A stretch of 64,000 bases of DNA from Pimelobacter simplex. GTDB taxonomy: Bacteria > Actinomycetota > Actinomycetes > Propionibacteriales > Nocardioidaceae. The DNA lies in assembly GCA_016803235.1 (NCBI GenBank), contig JADCLI010000031.1:1-64000 (forward strand). Direction: 5' to 3'. The notes beneath the pieces are model-generated. The model saw nothing but the letters and a program-made list of their open reading frames with translations. It was not told where the DNA came from and made no database searches. Below, in pieces: positions 43,082 through 51,226 of the stretch (positions within the stretch are counted from its first letter, which is position 1; each line of letters opens with the position of its first letter). Made by a program: the position numbers and the translations under genes.

Positions 43082-46000
43082 TCAGGTCCGAATCCGGGAG
43101 ACGTGACGTTGGATCTCGGCGGACGGCGGCACGCCGATTTCCTTGATCGTCGCGACATACCGTTGATACGTAGCCAGGACACCGTCGTCGCTACCGCTGG
43201 CCTGGGCCAGCGATAGTTTGAGCAGCCATGCGTCTTCCCGATACGGGTCCTGGCGGAGAACGAAATCGACTGCATTCCCCGACTCCCAGTAGCGACCGAG
43301 TCGGAAGGCGATCCTGGCCAGGTCCAGTCGCGCGCGCAGGAGCCGTTCGCTGATCTCGGCGCGGCGGGCGTCAACCCAGGCGCTGCTGAATCCCTGAAGA
43401 TACGCTCCTCGGTCGGACCGGGCCAGCGCTTGGGTGAGCGTGGCGGCGCGGGCTTCGTCGTCCTGGCGATCGGCTTGCCCGATCATCGCGAGCACTTCCT
43501 CTCCAGTGGACACGATGAGGTCTGGGCCAGCGAGCGACAGCTGATCGGATTCCATCACAGGGATCAACTCCTCCGGCAGGAGGTCGCGCAGACGGTACAT
43601 CGCTTGCCGCAAGTAGCTTCGAGCTGCTGGTTCGCTCCGAGAGTGGAACAAGCCATCGAGAACCTCTTGACGTCCGACCTTGCGCGAAGGCGCGGCGATG
43701 ACCCGCGCGAGCAGTTCGGTGCTCTTCCGGAGTCTGGGCGTTACGTCGTTACCGTCGAGCACCAACACCGGAGGGCCGAACTCCTCGAGCACAAGTCGGG
43801 GATGACGAGCGATGACCTTCAAACCGTCGCGGCGCGCCAACAGCGTGGTGAGTTCATGCCATCGCGACGTGCGGTTGGGTTCCGTGTCTGCCCCGCGCAC
43901 CGCCACCGCGGGCACGTCTGCCAAGGCGGCAAGTAGAAGGTGAAGGGCGCCCATGTCTTCAGCGGCCTCGAGAGCCAGGTTCGCCGCAGCGTCTGCGGCC
44001 TCCTCGTCGCCGGCACGCCACTGGGCTTCGGACAGGTAGGCGGCGGCAGACACGAGCTCAAGTCGGTGCTCGGTGCGTTGCATCCCGTCGACCGCGGCTT
44101 GCAGCAATTCACGGGCCCGCTCGTGCTCTCCGGATTGCAGGTACGCCAGACCCCGCCAGAGCATCGAGAACTCGCGGGTGAAGGAGTGCTTCTGCGCCCC
44201 TCTTTCGTCTGCGGCGTCGATCGCGCGGAACGCTGCGGGTGGATCTTGGTTCAACTTCAGGTGCAACCGTGCTTCCACAAGGTGGAGCAGGATCGCGTAG
44301 ACCTGCGAACCGGTTTCACTCTGGCGCTCCCAGCCGGTCTGGACGGCGTCCCACGCATCTGCATTTCGCCCTAGGTCGGCCATCAACTCGGCGGCGTCCA
44401 CGCCGTGGAGCCACAACGGCTGCGGTTTGCTTCGGTGCAGTTCGTAGAGTTCCATCGCTTGTTCGATGCGGCCGGTTGCGCGGAGTCCGGCGATCACCCA
44501 GGGCGCGCCGACAACGGACCTCCACGGCCCGTGTGCGCCTGGGGCGTCCAGGCCCTGCAGGCGACCTCTGATGTGCGCCACACGCATGAGCAGGCCCTCC
44601 AAGGGCCCAGCGGGGGCGGTCGCGAACTCCGGGAAGGCTGGTGGCGCGTCATCGCTGCTGAGGCCGAGGAGGGTGACGGCAATGTCGTGGGCACGGCCGG
44701 GCCGGATTAGGTCGCACACGCGTCGAGCGTCGTCGACGGCGTTGACGTGCCAGAGACACCAAGCCAACAGCACGAGGGTTTCGTCGCTGCCATCCTCTTG
44801 CCCAGCGGCCAGCGATTCGACCCAGTCCCAGCCGTTGCGTTCCCAGACTGCAACGCCACGCAACGGTTGCTCGAGTCCGAATGCGACACGAAGGATGATG
44901 CCGGCGATCTGGCGGCTCGCCGCGAAGGCGAGATCGGGAAAGGCGTCCAGCCATCGTGCCGCCAGACCGAGGTCCATTCGCTCGACGAGACCAGGCAGCA
45001 GTTCCCTGGCCAACTCCCGGGCGTGGGTGTGATCTCCGAGATCGATCAATGCTGTGACCGCATCCTCGTGTTCACCCTTTTTCGCCAGGAGGGCTGCGTG
45101 GTTGCGCCGCAGCGAATCCACCTCGGATGGATCACGGAATGCGAGCTGGCTCAGGAGGTAATCGCGTAACTGCGGGCCGACTGAGAGTGTGTGGTCGTCC
45201 GGCCAGACGACGGGGAGATGGCGCTCTCGCAGTGCTGCCAGGACTCGTCCAGGTTCCTCTTCGCCCAACGCAAGAGCGTCTTCGACCGTGACCTCGGCGA
45301 GGAGACTGGTTCGAATCAGAAAGTCGCGCTCTGCATCGGACAGTGAGCCAAGAACTTGGGCGGTGATGAACCGGTGGAGACGGTCGGTCGACTGCGGAGT
45401 AGGGCCGGCGCCCGAGAACAGCACTCCTGTGACCCAGCCGCCCGACTGCCGGACGGCTTCGGCGGGGTCGATGTTGCGGCGGTTGGCCTTGATCAGAGCT
45501 GCCTCTGCCTCACGAACGCGGAACGCGAGATCTCGGTCGGTCAGGTCAGCGATTCGGTCGGGGTCCCCGATCGTTCGTGTGTCAAGCGGAAGAGCCACGC
45601 GGGATATGAGAACGAGTCCGACTCCGCTCGGCACGTACCTTGCGAGTGCGGAGAGAGTGGCCATGGCCGGGGAGCTGTCGGCGACACGTTCCACGTTGTC
45701 GCACACGACTATGACGCCGCTGCCGTAGAGACTTTCCGCGAGTAGACCCGCTGCTTCGCTCACGGGCAAACCCGCAGCTAGGGCGTCGGTGGCGGCGCCG
45801 GTGGCCTCTGGCACGTGCGGGGCAACGGCGGCTTCGAGGTACAGGAGCAAACGTCCGGCAGCCGACTCGGCACCGTCCAGTGACAGCCATGCGATCGGCC
45901 GATCGAGATGCGCGAGCGCGTTCGCGATGGCTGTCGTCTTCCCGGCGCCGGCTGCTGCGCACACGGTGAGCACCCTTGAGGCCTCAAGGTGGCTGCGGAC

Positions 46001-46123
46001 AAGGTCAGTGATTCGGGGACGCTCGACCACGGCGTCGGCGACGGTAGGCGGTGCCAGCTTTCGCCGGATAAGCCTCGCCCGCCCCGAGTCGCTAGAGTCG
46101 CGCGTCGCATCCACTGCCACCAA
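43082..46123 (-). CDS. Large ATPase regulator with C-terminal SARP-type BTAD domain
   Basis: This is 1013 residues. The start is the TTG at 46123 or the GTG at 46120, both after GAGGGG. The N-terminal STAND-type ATPase has the P-loop CAAAGAGKTTA (residues 56-64) and IVVCDNVERV, followed by a long helical TPR-like middle. Near residue 770 comes a winged-helix DNA-binding segment (LELLARVIAAPSRKVGRQEV, SYLRQAMYRLRDLL). Then follows the bacterial transcriptional activation domain ending YVATIKEIGVPPSAEIQRHV. The order is the reverse of classic AfsR (SARP first). It is upstream of the reductase-LAL operon on the same strand. Confidence 0.87.
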   Translation of the reverse strand: MVAVDATRDSSDSGRARLIRRKLAPPTVADAVVERPRITDLVRSHLEASRVLTVCAAAGAGKTTAIANALAHLDRPIAWLSLDGAESAAGRLLLYLEAAVAPHVPEATGAATDALAAGLPVSEAAGLLAESLYGSGVIVVCDNVERVADSSPAMATLSALARYVPSGVGLVLISRVALPLDTRTIGDPDRIADLTDRDLAFRVREAEAALIKANRRNIDPAEAVRQSGGWVTGVLFSGAGPTPQSTDRLHRFITAQVLGSLSDAERDFLIRTSLLAEVTVEDALALGEEEPGRVLAALRERHLPVVWPDDHTLSVGPQLRDYLLSQLAFRDPSEVDSLRRNHAALLAKKGEHEDAVTALIDLGDHTHARELARELLPGLVERMDLGLAARWLDAFPDLAFAASRQIAGIILRVAFGLEQPLRGVAVWERNGWDWVESLAAGQEDGSDETLVLLAWCLWHVNAVDDARRVCDLIRPGRAHDIAVTLLGLSSDDAPPAFPEFATAPAGPLEGLLMRVAHIRGRLQGLDAPGAHGPWRSVVGAPWVIAGLRATGRIEQAMELYELHRSKPQPLWLHGVDAAELMADLGRNADAWDAVQTGWERQSETGSQVYAILLHLVEARLHLKLNQDPPAAFRAIDAADERGAQKHSFTREFSMLWRGLAYLQSGEHERARELLQAAVDGMQRTEHRLELVSAAAYLSEAQWRAGDEEAADAAANLALEAAEDMGALHLLLAALADVPAVAVRGADTEPNRTSRWHELTTLLARRDGLKVIARHPRLVLEEFGPPVLVLDGNDVTPRLRKSTELLARVIAAPSRKVGRQEVLDGLFHSRSEPAARSYLRQAMYRLRDLLPEELIPVMESDQLSLAGPDLIVSTGEEVLAMIGQADRQDDEARAATLTQALARSDRGAYLQGFSSAWVDARRAEISERLLRARLDLARIAFRLGRYWESGNAVDFVLRQDPYREDAWLLKLSLAQASGSDDGVLATYQRYVATIKEIGVPPSAEIQRHVSRIRT

Positions 46124-46377
46124 CTGGCCCCTCTTGTGTCACCTGTCACAGGCCAGCATCATCCCAAGCCACGACGCAGATCAATGTCGGATTTCGCGTC
46201 GGTTAACGCCTGCCGGGGTCTCATGACTGGGACGTGGATGAGCAGGACCGACCCGTTCGGTCCACCAAGTTCGGTCGTCATCAGCGACCGCTGAGGGATC
46301 GACATGTCGCTTCCTCAAACGAACGAGGCGGCGCCGAGCGACAGGTCTCATGCATGTTGACGACTTAGTCGGCGGAG

Positions 46378-46641
46378 GTGACGAGCACGGTGGTGAGGAA
46401 GCGGTTGCTCCTGGGCGCCTTGGTGATCGGTGGCCTTTGCGGGTTGGCGGTGTCCGCTGTTAGCGGACAGCTTCGCTGGCTGCTGGTGTGCGTTCTCTTC
46501 AGTGCGTCGATCGTGTTGGCTATGCCTGCGGAACCAGAACCGAACCTCACAACACGATCGGACGAAAGTAGCGACAGGTACCGAGGAAGCAGGAGCCGTA
46601 CCCGAGCAATGGCCCGGCTCCGAAGGCCATCGCGGGGCTGA
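46378..46641 (+). CDS. Small membrane protein, hypothetical
   Basis: This is up to 87 residues with two predicted membrane helices (LLLGALVIGGLCGLAVSAVS and WLLVCVLFSASIVLAM) and a Ser/Arg-rich hydrophilic tail. GGAGG overlaps the GTG at 46378, so the true start is more likely one of the in-frame GTGs at 46390 or 46393. The family is not recognised. It is divergent from the SARP regulator and first in a possible short run toward the lipoate ligase. Confidence 0.4.
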   Translation: MTSTVVRKRLLLGALVIGGLCGLAVSAVSGQLRWLLVCVLFSASIVLAMPAEPEPNLTTRSDESSDRYRGSRSRTRAMARLRRPSRG

Positions 46642-46661
46642 ATAACGCGCAGCGTGCGAGG

Positions 46662-46844
46662 ATGACGAGGGCAAGCCCTACCGACTCCCTGCTCATAGAA
46701 CTCGATGTGAAGCGTCGGGTCTGGTCGAGCATCGAAGATCGGTTGTTCGAGGACCGTGTCTGGTACTGGCCGATGCAATCGCCTTCAGCCGTCCAAGTCG
46801 CCGGCCAACCTCATGCCGACGTCCATCTCAGTGAGGCCCGATGA
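46662..46844 (+). CDS. Small hypothetical protein coupled to the lipoate ligase gene
   Basis: This is 60 residues or fewer (the AGG before the ATG at 46662 is too close to be a normal site, so the start may lie elsewhere). The middle reads VKRRVWSSIEDRLFEDRVW. The stop codon overlaps the ATG of the lipoate ligase gene (ATGA), the main reason to believe it is translated. I do not recognise it. Confidence 0.4.
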   Translation: MTRASPTDSLLIELDVKRRVWSSIEDRLFEDRVWYWPMQSPSAVQVAGQPHADVHLSEAR

Positions 46845-47575
46845 TCTTGGTCGAAGGCGAGACCCCGGGACCGGGGATTGACCTTGGCTTCGGGCCGGCT
46901 GTCCTCTCCCGGCCGTGGGAGGAAGCAAGCGAGTTGCTGCGGGTATTCGTTCCGCGGCCTACTGCGGCCTTCAGCCGACGGGACGCACTAAGGCCGGGAT
47001 TCGCGCGAGCCGTGGAGGCTGCTCGATACTTCGGCTTCACTCCGCTGATACGCCCCCAAGGGGGGCAGCTTGCGGCCTATCACTCTGGAAGCATTGTGAT
47101 CGACCACGTCCGTCTCACGTCGAGTGGGGAGATAGCGCTGCGGGACCGACTCCAGTCGAACGCCGAGCTCCACGTCGCAGCGCTGCAGTCGTTCGGCCTC
47201 GACCTCCGAATCGGAGCTCTGCCGGGTGAGTACTGTCCGGGCGAGTTCAGTGTGAACCTGGCAGGCATCGTCAAAGTGTCGGGCTCTGCTCAACGGACGA
47301 CCAAGAATGGGTGGCTGTTGAGCACGGTCGTCCAGGTGCTGGGGTCGGAGTCACTTCGTCAGGTGTTGTCCGCTTGCCATGATGCCCTGGGCTACCCCTT
47401 TGACCCGGACACGGTCGGGACCCTTGCTGACCTCGATCCCGGGATTGAGGCTGATGCCGTTCGATCCCGTCTAATCGGCGCGTATCCCATCACCGGCCGT
47501 CGAGCGATGAGCGATGTGCCGCCGGACGTTCACTCCAAGGCCGAGGAGTTGGCGCGACTCGCGACGCCATGTTGA
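46841..47575 (+). CDS. Lipoate-protein ligase A-family protein
   Basis: This 244-residue protein has the biotin/lipoate ligase fold: PTAAFSRRDALRPGF, the RPQGGQLAAYHSGSIVIDH loop corresponding to the lipoate-binding Arg-Gly-Gly region, GALPGEYCPGEFSVN and GIVKVSGSAQRTTKNGW with the conserved Lys. It attaches lipoate, octanoate or a related acid to a lysine. The same island encodes a lipoyl-domain E2 and an E3, so self-sufficiency in lipoylation is a reasonable inference. Enzymes of this short type (no separate C-terminal domain) occur in actinobacteria. Confidence 0.8.
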   Translation: MILVEGETPGPGIDLGFGPAVLSRPWEEASELLRVFVPRPTAAFSRRDALRPGFARAVEAARYFGFTPLIRPQGGQLAAYHSGSIVIDHVRLTSSGEIALRDRLQSNAELHVAALQSFGLDLRIGALPGEYCPGEFSVNLAGIVKVSGSAQRTTKNGWLLSTVVQVLGSESLRQVLSACHDALGYPFDPDTVGTLADLDPGIEADAVRSRLIGAYPITGRRAMSDVPPDVHSKAEELARLATPC

Positions 47576-47822
47576 CCTCCGGTGTTGCATCACCGAGTCA
47601 GGCAGGTGGGTTTGCGCCGCCGAAGACGCGAATGGTGTCGTCGCGGCGTCTGAGGGGCGGCCCCTGGGCTCGACGATCCCCGTTCTGCTGCGGTCGTTGG
47701 GGCCGGCCGCACGGACTGGTGTCCTGCGTCTGCATCCCCGAGACCTTGCACGTGCGTTCAGAAACGCCACCGAGGCCGTGTCGGCTACGGTGGTCTTGCC
47801 GGTCTCGCGCCGGATCAATTGA
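47514..47822 (+). CDS. Possible small protein overlapping the lipoate ligase end
   Basis: This 102-codon frame starts inside the end of the ligase gene. After that gene stops it has a strongly G/C-biased third position and a protein-like C-terminus (GSTIPVLLRSLGPAARTGVL, DLARAFRNATEAV). The start is uncertain and no family is recognised. It could be the surviving tail of a larger gene cut at the island edge. Confidence 0.3.
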   Translation: MCRRTFTPRPRSWRDSRRHVDLRCCITESGRWVCAAEDANGVVAASEGRPLGSTIPVLLRSLGPAARTGVLRLHPRDLARAFRNATEAVSATVVLPVSRRIN

Positions 47823-47945
47823 ACATCGGCTGGTGCACCCCTGGGGCGCACGCTCCCGAGGAAACGGGAGGTAACCGGAGGCAACCGCACGTCGGTTTCA
47901 CGCTCAGGATGGCGGGTTTCGCGTGATTGAGCGGGGCGGTCCTCC

Positions 47946-47967
47946 GGTTCAACTCCCCCCTCGCGCA
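47946..47967 (+). other. 3' end of a tRNA-Leu gene, candidate att site
   Basis: GGTTCAACT matches a tRNA T-loop, CCCCC follows as the 3' T-stem, then CTCGCGC as the 3' acceptor strand and A as discriminator. The required 5' T-stem GGGGG is not there (TCCGG instead) and no D-arm or anticodon arm precedes it, so only the 3' end is present. The implied 5' acceptor GCGCGAG is what I would expect of an actinobacterial tRNA-Leu. A strong terminator follows, as behind an intact tRNA gene. Such fragments are left at the far end of elements integrated into tRNA genes. Confidence 0.6.
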
Positions 47968-47972
47968 CGTGA

Positions 47973-48002
47973 GAGGGCCCCGGTCGGGAGACCGGGGCCC
48001 TC
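47973..48002. terminator. Strong hairpin next to the tRNA fragment
   Basis: A perfect 13-bp stem (47973-47985 with 47990-48002) and a 4-base loop. It can end the former tRNA transcript from the left and the lipoprotein gene (stop at 48043) from the right. Confidence 0.8.
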
Positions 48003-48042
48003 GTGCGTTCCGGGCCTTCGTGCGTTCCGGGGCCGCTGGCGC

Positions 48043-48798
48043 TCAGCGGGGGGTGAAGCGGATCGACGTCACCATCTGGCGAAGCTGCCGGACCGTCCCG
48101 GTCGGCGTACCCGGGAAGTAGTCGATCACGATCAGCACACGGTGACCCTCGACGTCGAGCACCCAGACCTCCCAGATGTTCCCCGGACCTTGGGCGTAGA
48201 ACCCGGGATCCCACGGGCGCCACTCCTCGCAGGCACTGAGGTCAGCGGGCGCCTCGAGGGAGAAGTACCGCCCGGAGGCTCCTCCTGCCTCCGTGTCCAC
48301 GGGCGCCGTGCCACGGAACCATCCCTGGGCCGTGACGGCTTCCACGAAGTCGTCGACGCCGGGCCCGACCTCGACGTCGGGGAGCTGATGATTCGTCGAC
48401 AGGCACGGGTCGGACTGCACGCCGACCGTGTTGCTGGTCCAGCCCATGACCAGCGCGGCGCCTGCCGGGGGACCGGTCCCGGATTCGGCGGACTCGACCA
48501 GGTGGAACTCGTTCGAGGCGACCCAGCCCTCGGGGACGGTGACCTCCAGGGGGATCGGCGGAGGATCCGGCACGCCATGGGGACAGGCGATCGGATCGTC
48601 CTCCACCCCCTCGCAGTCCACGGTCACCACGAAGCGGTAGCGCCCGGGGTCGAGGCGGCCGTCCGGAAGGGGGACGACGGCGGTGGGCGAAGGAGATGTC
48701 GGGACCTCGCTCTGCGTGTCGGCGTCACTCCCACAGCCGGTCAGGAGCAGGGCAGCCAGCAGGCTCAGGGAGCGACGGAGTGACGCTGACTTGTTCAC
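48043..48798 (-). CDS. Putative lipoprotein
   Basis: This is 251 residues from the GTG at 48798, which follows GAGGAGG. The signal peptide ends in the lipobox LLTGC, so the mature protein should be lipid-anchored outside the membrane. A Ser/Pro/Thr-rich spacer and a beta-rich domain follow (GRYRFVVTVDCEGVEDDPI, GHRVLIVIDYFPGTP, QMVTSIRFTPR). The family is not recognised. It is the last gene of the leftward sigma-factor cluster and shows the high G+C composition that begins at the tRNA fragment. Confidence 0.75.
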   Translation of the reverse strand: MNKSASLRRSLSLLAALLLTGCGSDADTQSEVPTSPSPTAVVPLPDGRLDPGRYRFVVTVDCEGVEDDPIACPHGVPDPPPIPLEVTVPEGWVASNEFHLVESAESGTGPPAGAALVMGWTSNTVGVQSDPCLSTNHQLPDVEVGPGVDDFVEAVTAQGWFRGTAPVDTEAGGASGRYFSLEAPADLSACEEWRPWDPGFYAQGPGNIWEVWVLDVEGHRVLIVIDYFPGTPTGTVRQLRQMVTSIRFTPR

Positions 48799-48886
48799 GC
48801 TTGCCTCCTCGGGTCCAGGCACTGTCGAAGCAACGAGACGTGGGCGGCGGTCTCGGTTCCCGGGATCCCTCGCAGCCCGGGCCGGG

Positions 48887-49912
48887 TCAGGGCAGGGCGG
48901 GGGTCCAGGTGCGGCAGTCGTCGCGGGACACCTTCAGCTCGAGCTTCCTGGCATCGCGGCTGCCCAGCCGGAACAGCCGGTAGACCTCGGCCCCGATCCG
49001 CACGGGCGGCTCGCCCGCTCGGCCGGTGACCGGGGTCCTGCGCCCCGACGCCGGGCAGGCGGCGCTTGCCCGGGCCGAGAGCTCCTCGAACGGATTGGTC
49101 GGTGCGTGCGCCCAGTGCACCAGGTCGGTGCTCCGCCACCACTGCGTCTCGCGGGCGTCGGCCGTGTACGGCGTGTCGTCGACCCGTCCGTAGATGCAGG
49201 TGCCCGGTGGGAAGTCCCGTCGCTCGCTCCAGGTGCTGCCGTCGTCGCGGGAGACCCAGTAGTGGTTGGTCGTGGTGTCGCAGTCGGTGGCGATGGTGAG
49301 CAGGGCGTCGGCCAGGGCGAGGAGTCCGACGTACCGGTCCGGTGAGCCAGAACCTCCGGGCAGGGCGATCGCCTCCCAGGCGTCGGCGCCGAAGGCGGCT
49401 CGCAGGGTGACGCGTCCCTTGGTGACGTAGAGGTGGTCGGCGGTGGCGGCCTCGGAGCATCCGCCCGCCCGGCATCCGGCGGGTCTGGCCAGGTAGGTCC
49501 AGGAGGCGCCGCCGTCGCGCGAGAACCCGACGCGGCCGCCCGCCAGGTGGAGCGCGAGGACGTCGTGGCTGCCGGGGCCGGGCGAGAGTCGGGTCCGCTG
49601 GGGAGCCAGCCGCTCCGGCGGGGTCGCGTGCTCGAGGGTGCCGAGCCGTCGCCAGCCGCCGGGCTCCTTGCGCCAGATCGTGGCCGGGCCGGGCCTGTCC
49701 AACCGTTCGAGGGTGGTCAGCACCAGCGCACCGGCGATGTCGGACAGCCCGATCGGATGATCGCCGGGTCCGGGCGACTCGTAGGTCACCGAGGGGGCCG
49801 GCAGGCTCGCGGCGAGGTGGTCGGGCCTCGGGCGCTCGGCAGCCCCGCTGCACCCGGCCAGCAGGCACGTCCCGACGAGCGCTGCGATCGCCCCACGGCG
49901 AGCCAGTTCCAT
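48887..49912 (-). CDS. Putative lipoprotein with BNR/sialidase-like repeats
   Basis: This 341-residue protein has signal peptide and lipobox LLAGC near residue 21. Three Asp-box-type repeats are visible (SRDGGASWTY, SRDDGSTWSE, SRDDCRTWTP), as in beta-propeller exo-sialidase-like proteins, but too few for a full six-blade propeller to be clear. It may bind a glycan or other surface ligand; catalysis is not supported. GAGGAGAGTGGTCCC before the ATG is almost identical to the leader of the sigma factor gene, so both are probably under the same control. Confidence 0.72.
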   Translation of the reverse strand: MELARRGAIAALVGTCLLAGCSGAAERPRPDHLAASLPAPSVTYESPGPGDHPIGLSDIAGALVLTTLERLDRPGPATIWRKEPGGWRRLGTLEHATPPERLAPQRTRLSPGPGSHDVLALHLAGGRVGFSRDGGASWTYLARPAGCRAGGCSEAATADHLYVTKGRVTLRAAFGADAWEAIALPGGSGSPDRYVGLLALADALLTIATDCDTTTNHYWVSRDDGSTWSERRDFPPGTCIYGRVDDTPYTADARETQWWRSTDLVHWAHAPTNPFEELSARASAACPASGRRTPVTGRAGEPPVRIGAEVYRLFRLGSRDARKLELKVSRDDCRTWTPALP

Positions 49913-49956
49913 GGGACCACTCTCCTCGTCGGGCGCCTCGTGTCATCCCTCGAACG
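49913..49956 (-). promoter_or_regulatory. Leader shared with the sigma factor gene (copy 2)
   Basis: On the minus strand this reads GAGGGATGACA, about 19 other bases, then GAGGAGAGTGGTCCC and the ATG. The same arrangement with the same spacing precedes the sigma factor gene at 51729. The GATGACA element overlaps the stop codon of the preceding gene. It is a candidate promoter element of the local sigma factor. Confidence 0.5.
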
Positions 49957-51226
49957 CGGGATCGACCACGGGCTGCTGCAGTCGTGGATCGAGCAGCAGG
50001 TCGATCACGCGCTGGTCCAGCTCCGGGCCGATCCCGGCCTGGTCCTGCGGCACGACCCGGTACACGCCCACGCTCACCGTGTGCCGCGGTCCGACGTACA
50101 CGAACCGCCTGCTGAACGCTCGAGAGTTCCGCGGGCAGCAGTCGGCCCAGTCCTCCTCGTCCCAGGACCCGACGAACACCGTGGTCGGGTCGCTCGCGCC
50201 GTACACGTGGCGCTCGACGCAGTGCACGAGCCAGGAGCGCCCGCAGACGGGGTCCTCTCCCGCGAGCCACACGGTCATGCCGAACCCGTCGCGGCCCAGC
50301 TTCCCGCCGGCGTACGCGACGCCCGGGCGATCGGTCGGGTACGCCGGCTCGGGGTCGCCTCGCCAGCTCGGGAAGTGGTCCGACAGGACCGAGGCCGCGG
50401 CCCGGTTCGAGGGCACCGCCAGCGCCGCGTCGGGCAGGGTGAGGCGCGGGTCCGCGGCCGCAGCGGCCATCGCCTCGGGCTCGAGCGGGTTGTGGTCGGA
50501 CGTGCCCCGGCCCCTCATGACCAGGTACCCGACCAGGCCGTCGCGGCGCTCCACCGCCACGGCCACCGCGTAGTCGCCGCAGGTCGCGTATGCCGCGGCC
50601 GGGCCGTCGAAAGCGCCGCACAGGCGCTGGTAGCGGGAGATGCGCGCACGCTCGCCCTGCGGTCCACCGAGCCGTTCCGTGCGGCAGGACTCCGTCCCGT
50701 TGGTGCCGGGCGGGGTCCCCAGGTAGCGGCAGCCGTCCTCGAGCACGCCGCCATCGGTCACCAGCTCGACGGTGCCGTCGTGGGGGTACGAGTAGGCCGA
50801 CCCGTCCGCGGGCCAGGTGAACCCCACCCCCTGGCCGAGGTCCTGGGGCGCGAGCTGGCCGCCGCCGGGGTCGAGGTGCTCGGCCACCACGGCGAACCAT
50901 CCGGCCTGGAGCGCCGTCATCGGGTTCTCGACCTCCCAGCCGTAGCCCTCGCGGGCGACCGCCGGGGTGTCGACCCAGGTCCGGGACGACTGCGTCCTGG
51001 TCGGCGTCGGCGACGGGCCGACCGGTTGCGGCGAGCCGTTCCCGTCGCGGGAGATCGCGAGCACGCCGGCCACGACCGCGAGGACGGCGGCGATCGCGGC
51101 AAGAGCGGCGACCACGCCGTGATGGCGACGGCGCTCGCGTGCGGCCTGCTCGATCGCCCGGTCCAGGTCGCCGTACGCCGGGACGTCGGCGACCAGGTCG
51201 GCGAACGCCTCGCGCAGGCCACTCAT
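49943..51226 (-). CDS. Membrane protein co-encoded with the sigma factor (possible anti-sigma or sensor)
   Basis: This 427-residue protein has a short cytosolic N-terminus (SGLREAFADLVADVPAYGDL), one membrane helix at about 37-60 (VVAALAAIAAVLAVVAGVLA) and a large extracytoplasmic part with eight or more Cys (DGCRYLG, ESCRTERL, RLCGAF, ATCGDYAV, DCCPRNS), which suggests disulfides. It has no zinc anti-sigma HxxxCxxC motif. Its ATG overlaps the sigma factor stop (ATGA). By position it could sense envelope state and restrain the sigma factor, but it does not match a known anti-sigma family. Confidence 0.72.
   Translation of the reverse strand: MSGLREAFADLVADVPAYGDLDRAIEQAARERRRHHGVVAALAAIAAVLAVVAGVLAISRDGNGSPQPVGPSPTPTRTQSSRTWVDTPAVAREGYGWEVENPMTALQAGWFAVVAEHLDPGGGQLAPQDLGQGVGFTWPADGSAYSYPHDGTVELVTDGGVLEDGCRYLGTPPGTNGTESCRTERLGGPQGERARISRYQRLCGAFDGPAAAYATCGDYAVAVAVERRDGLVGYLVMRGRGTSDHNPLEPEAMAAAAADPRLTLPDAALAVPSNRAAASVLSDHFPSWRGDPEPAYPTDRPGVAYAGGKLGRDGFGMTVWLAGEDPVCGRSWLVHCVERHVYGASDPTTVFVGSWDEEDWADCCPRNSRAFSRRFVYVGPRHTVSVGVYRVVPQDQAGIGPELDQRVIDLLLDPRLQQPVVDPAFEG

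Noticed and set aside
48795..50900. Long minus-strand frame overlapping the two lipoprotein/membrane genes in another phase
   Set aside because: It has Arg/Pro/Gly-rich composition and no start site; the overlapped genes have lipoboxes, ribosome-binding sites and an ATGA overlap.
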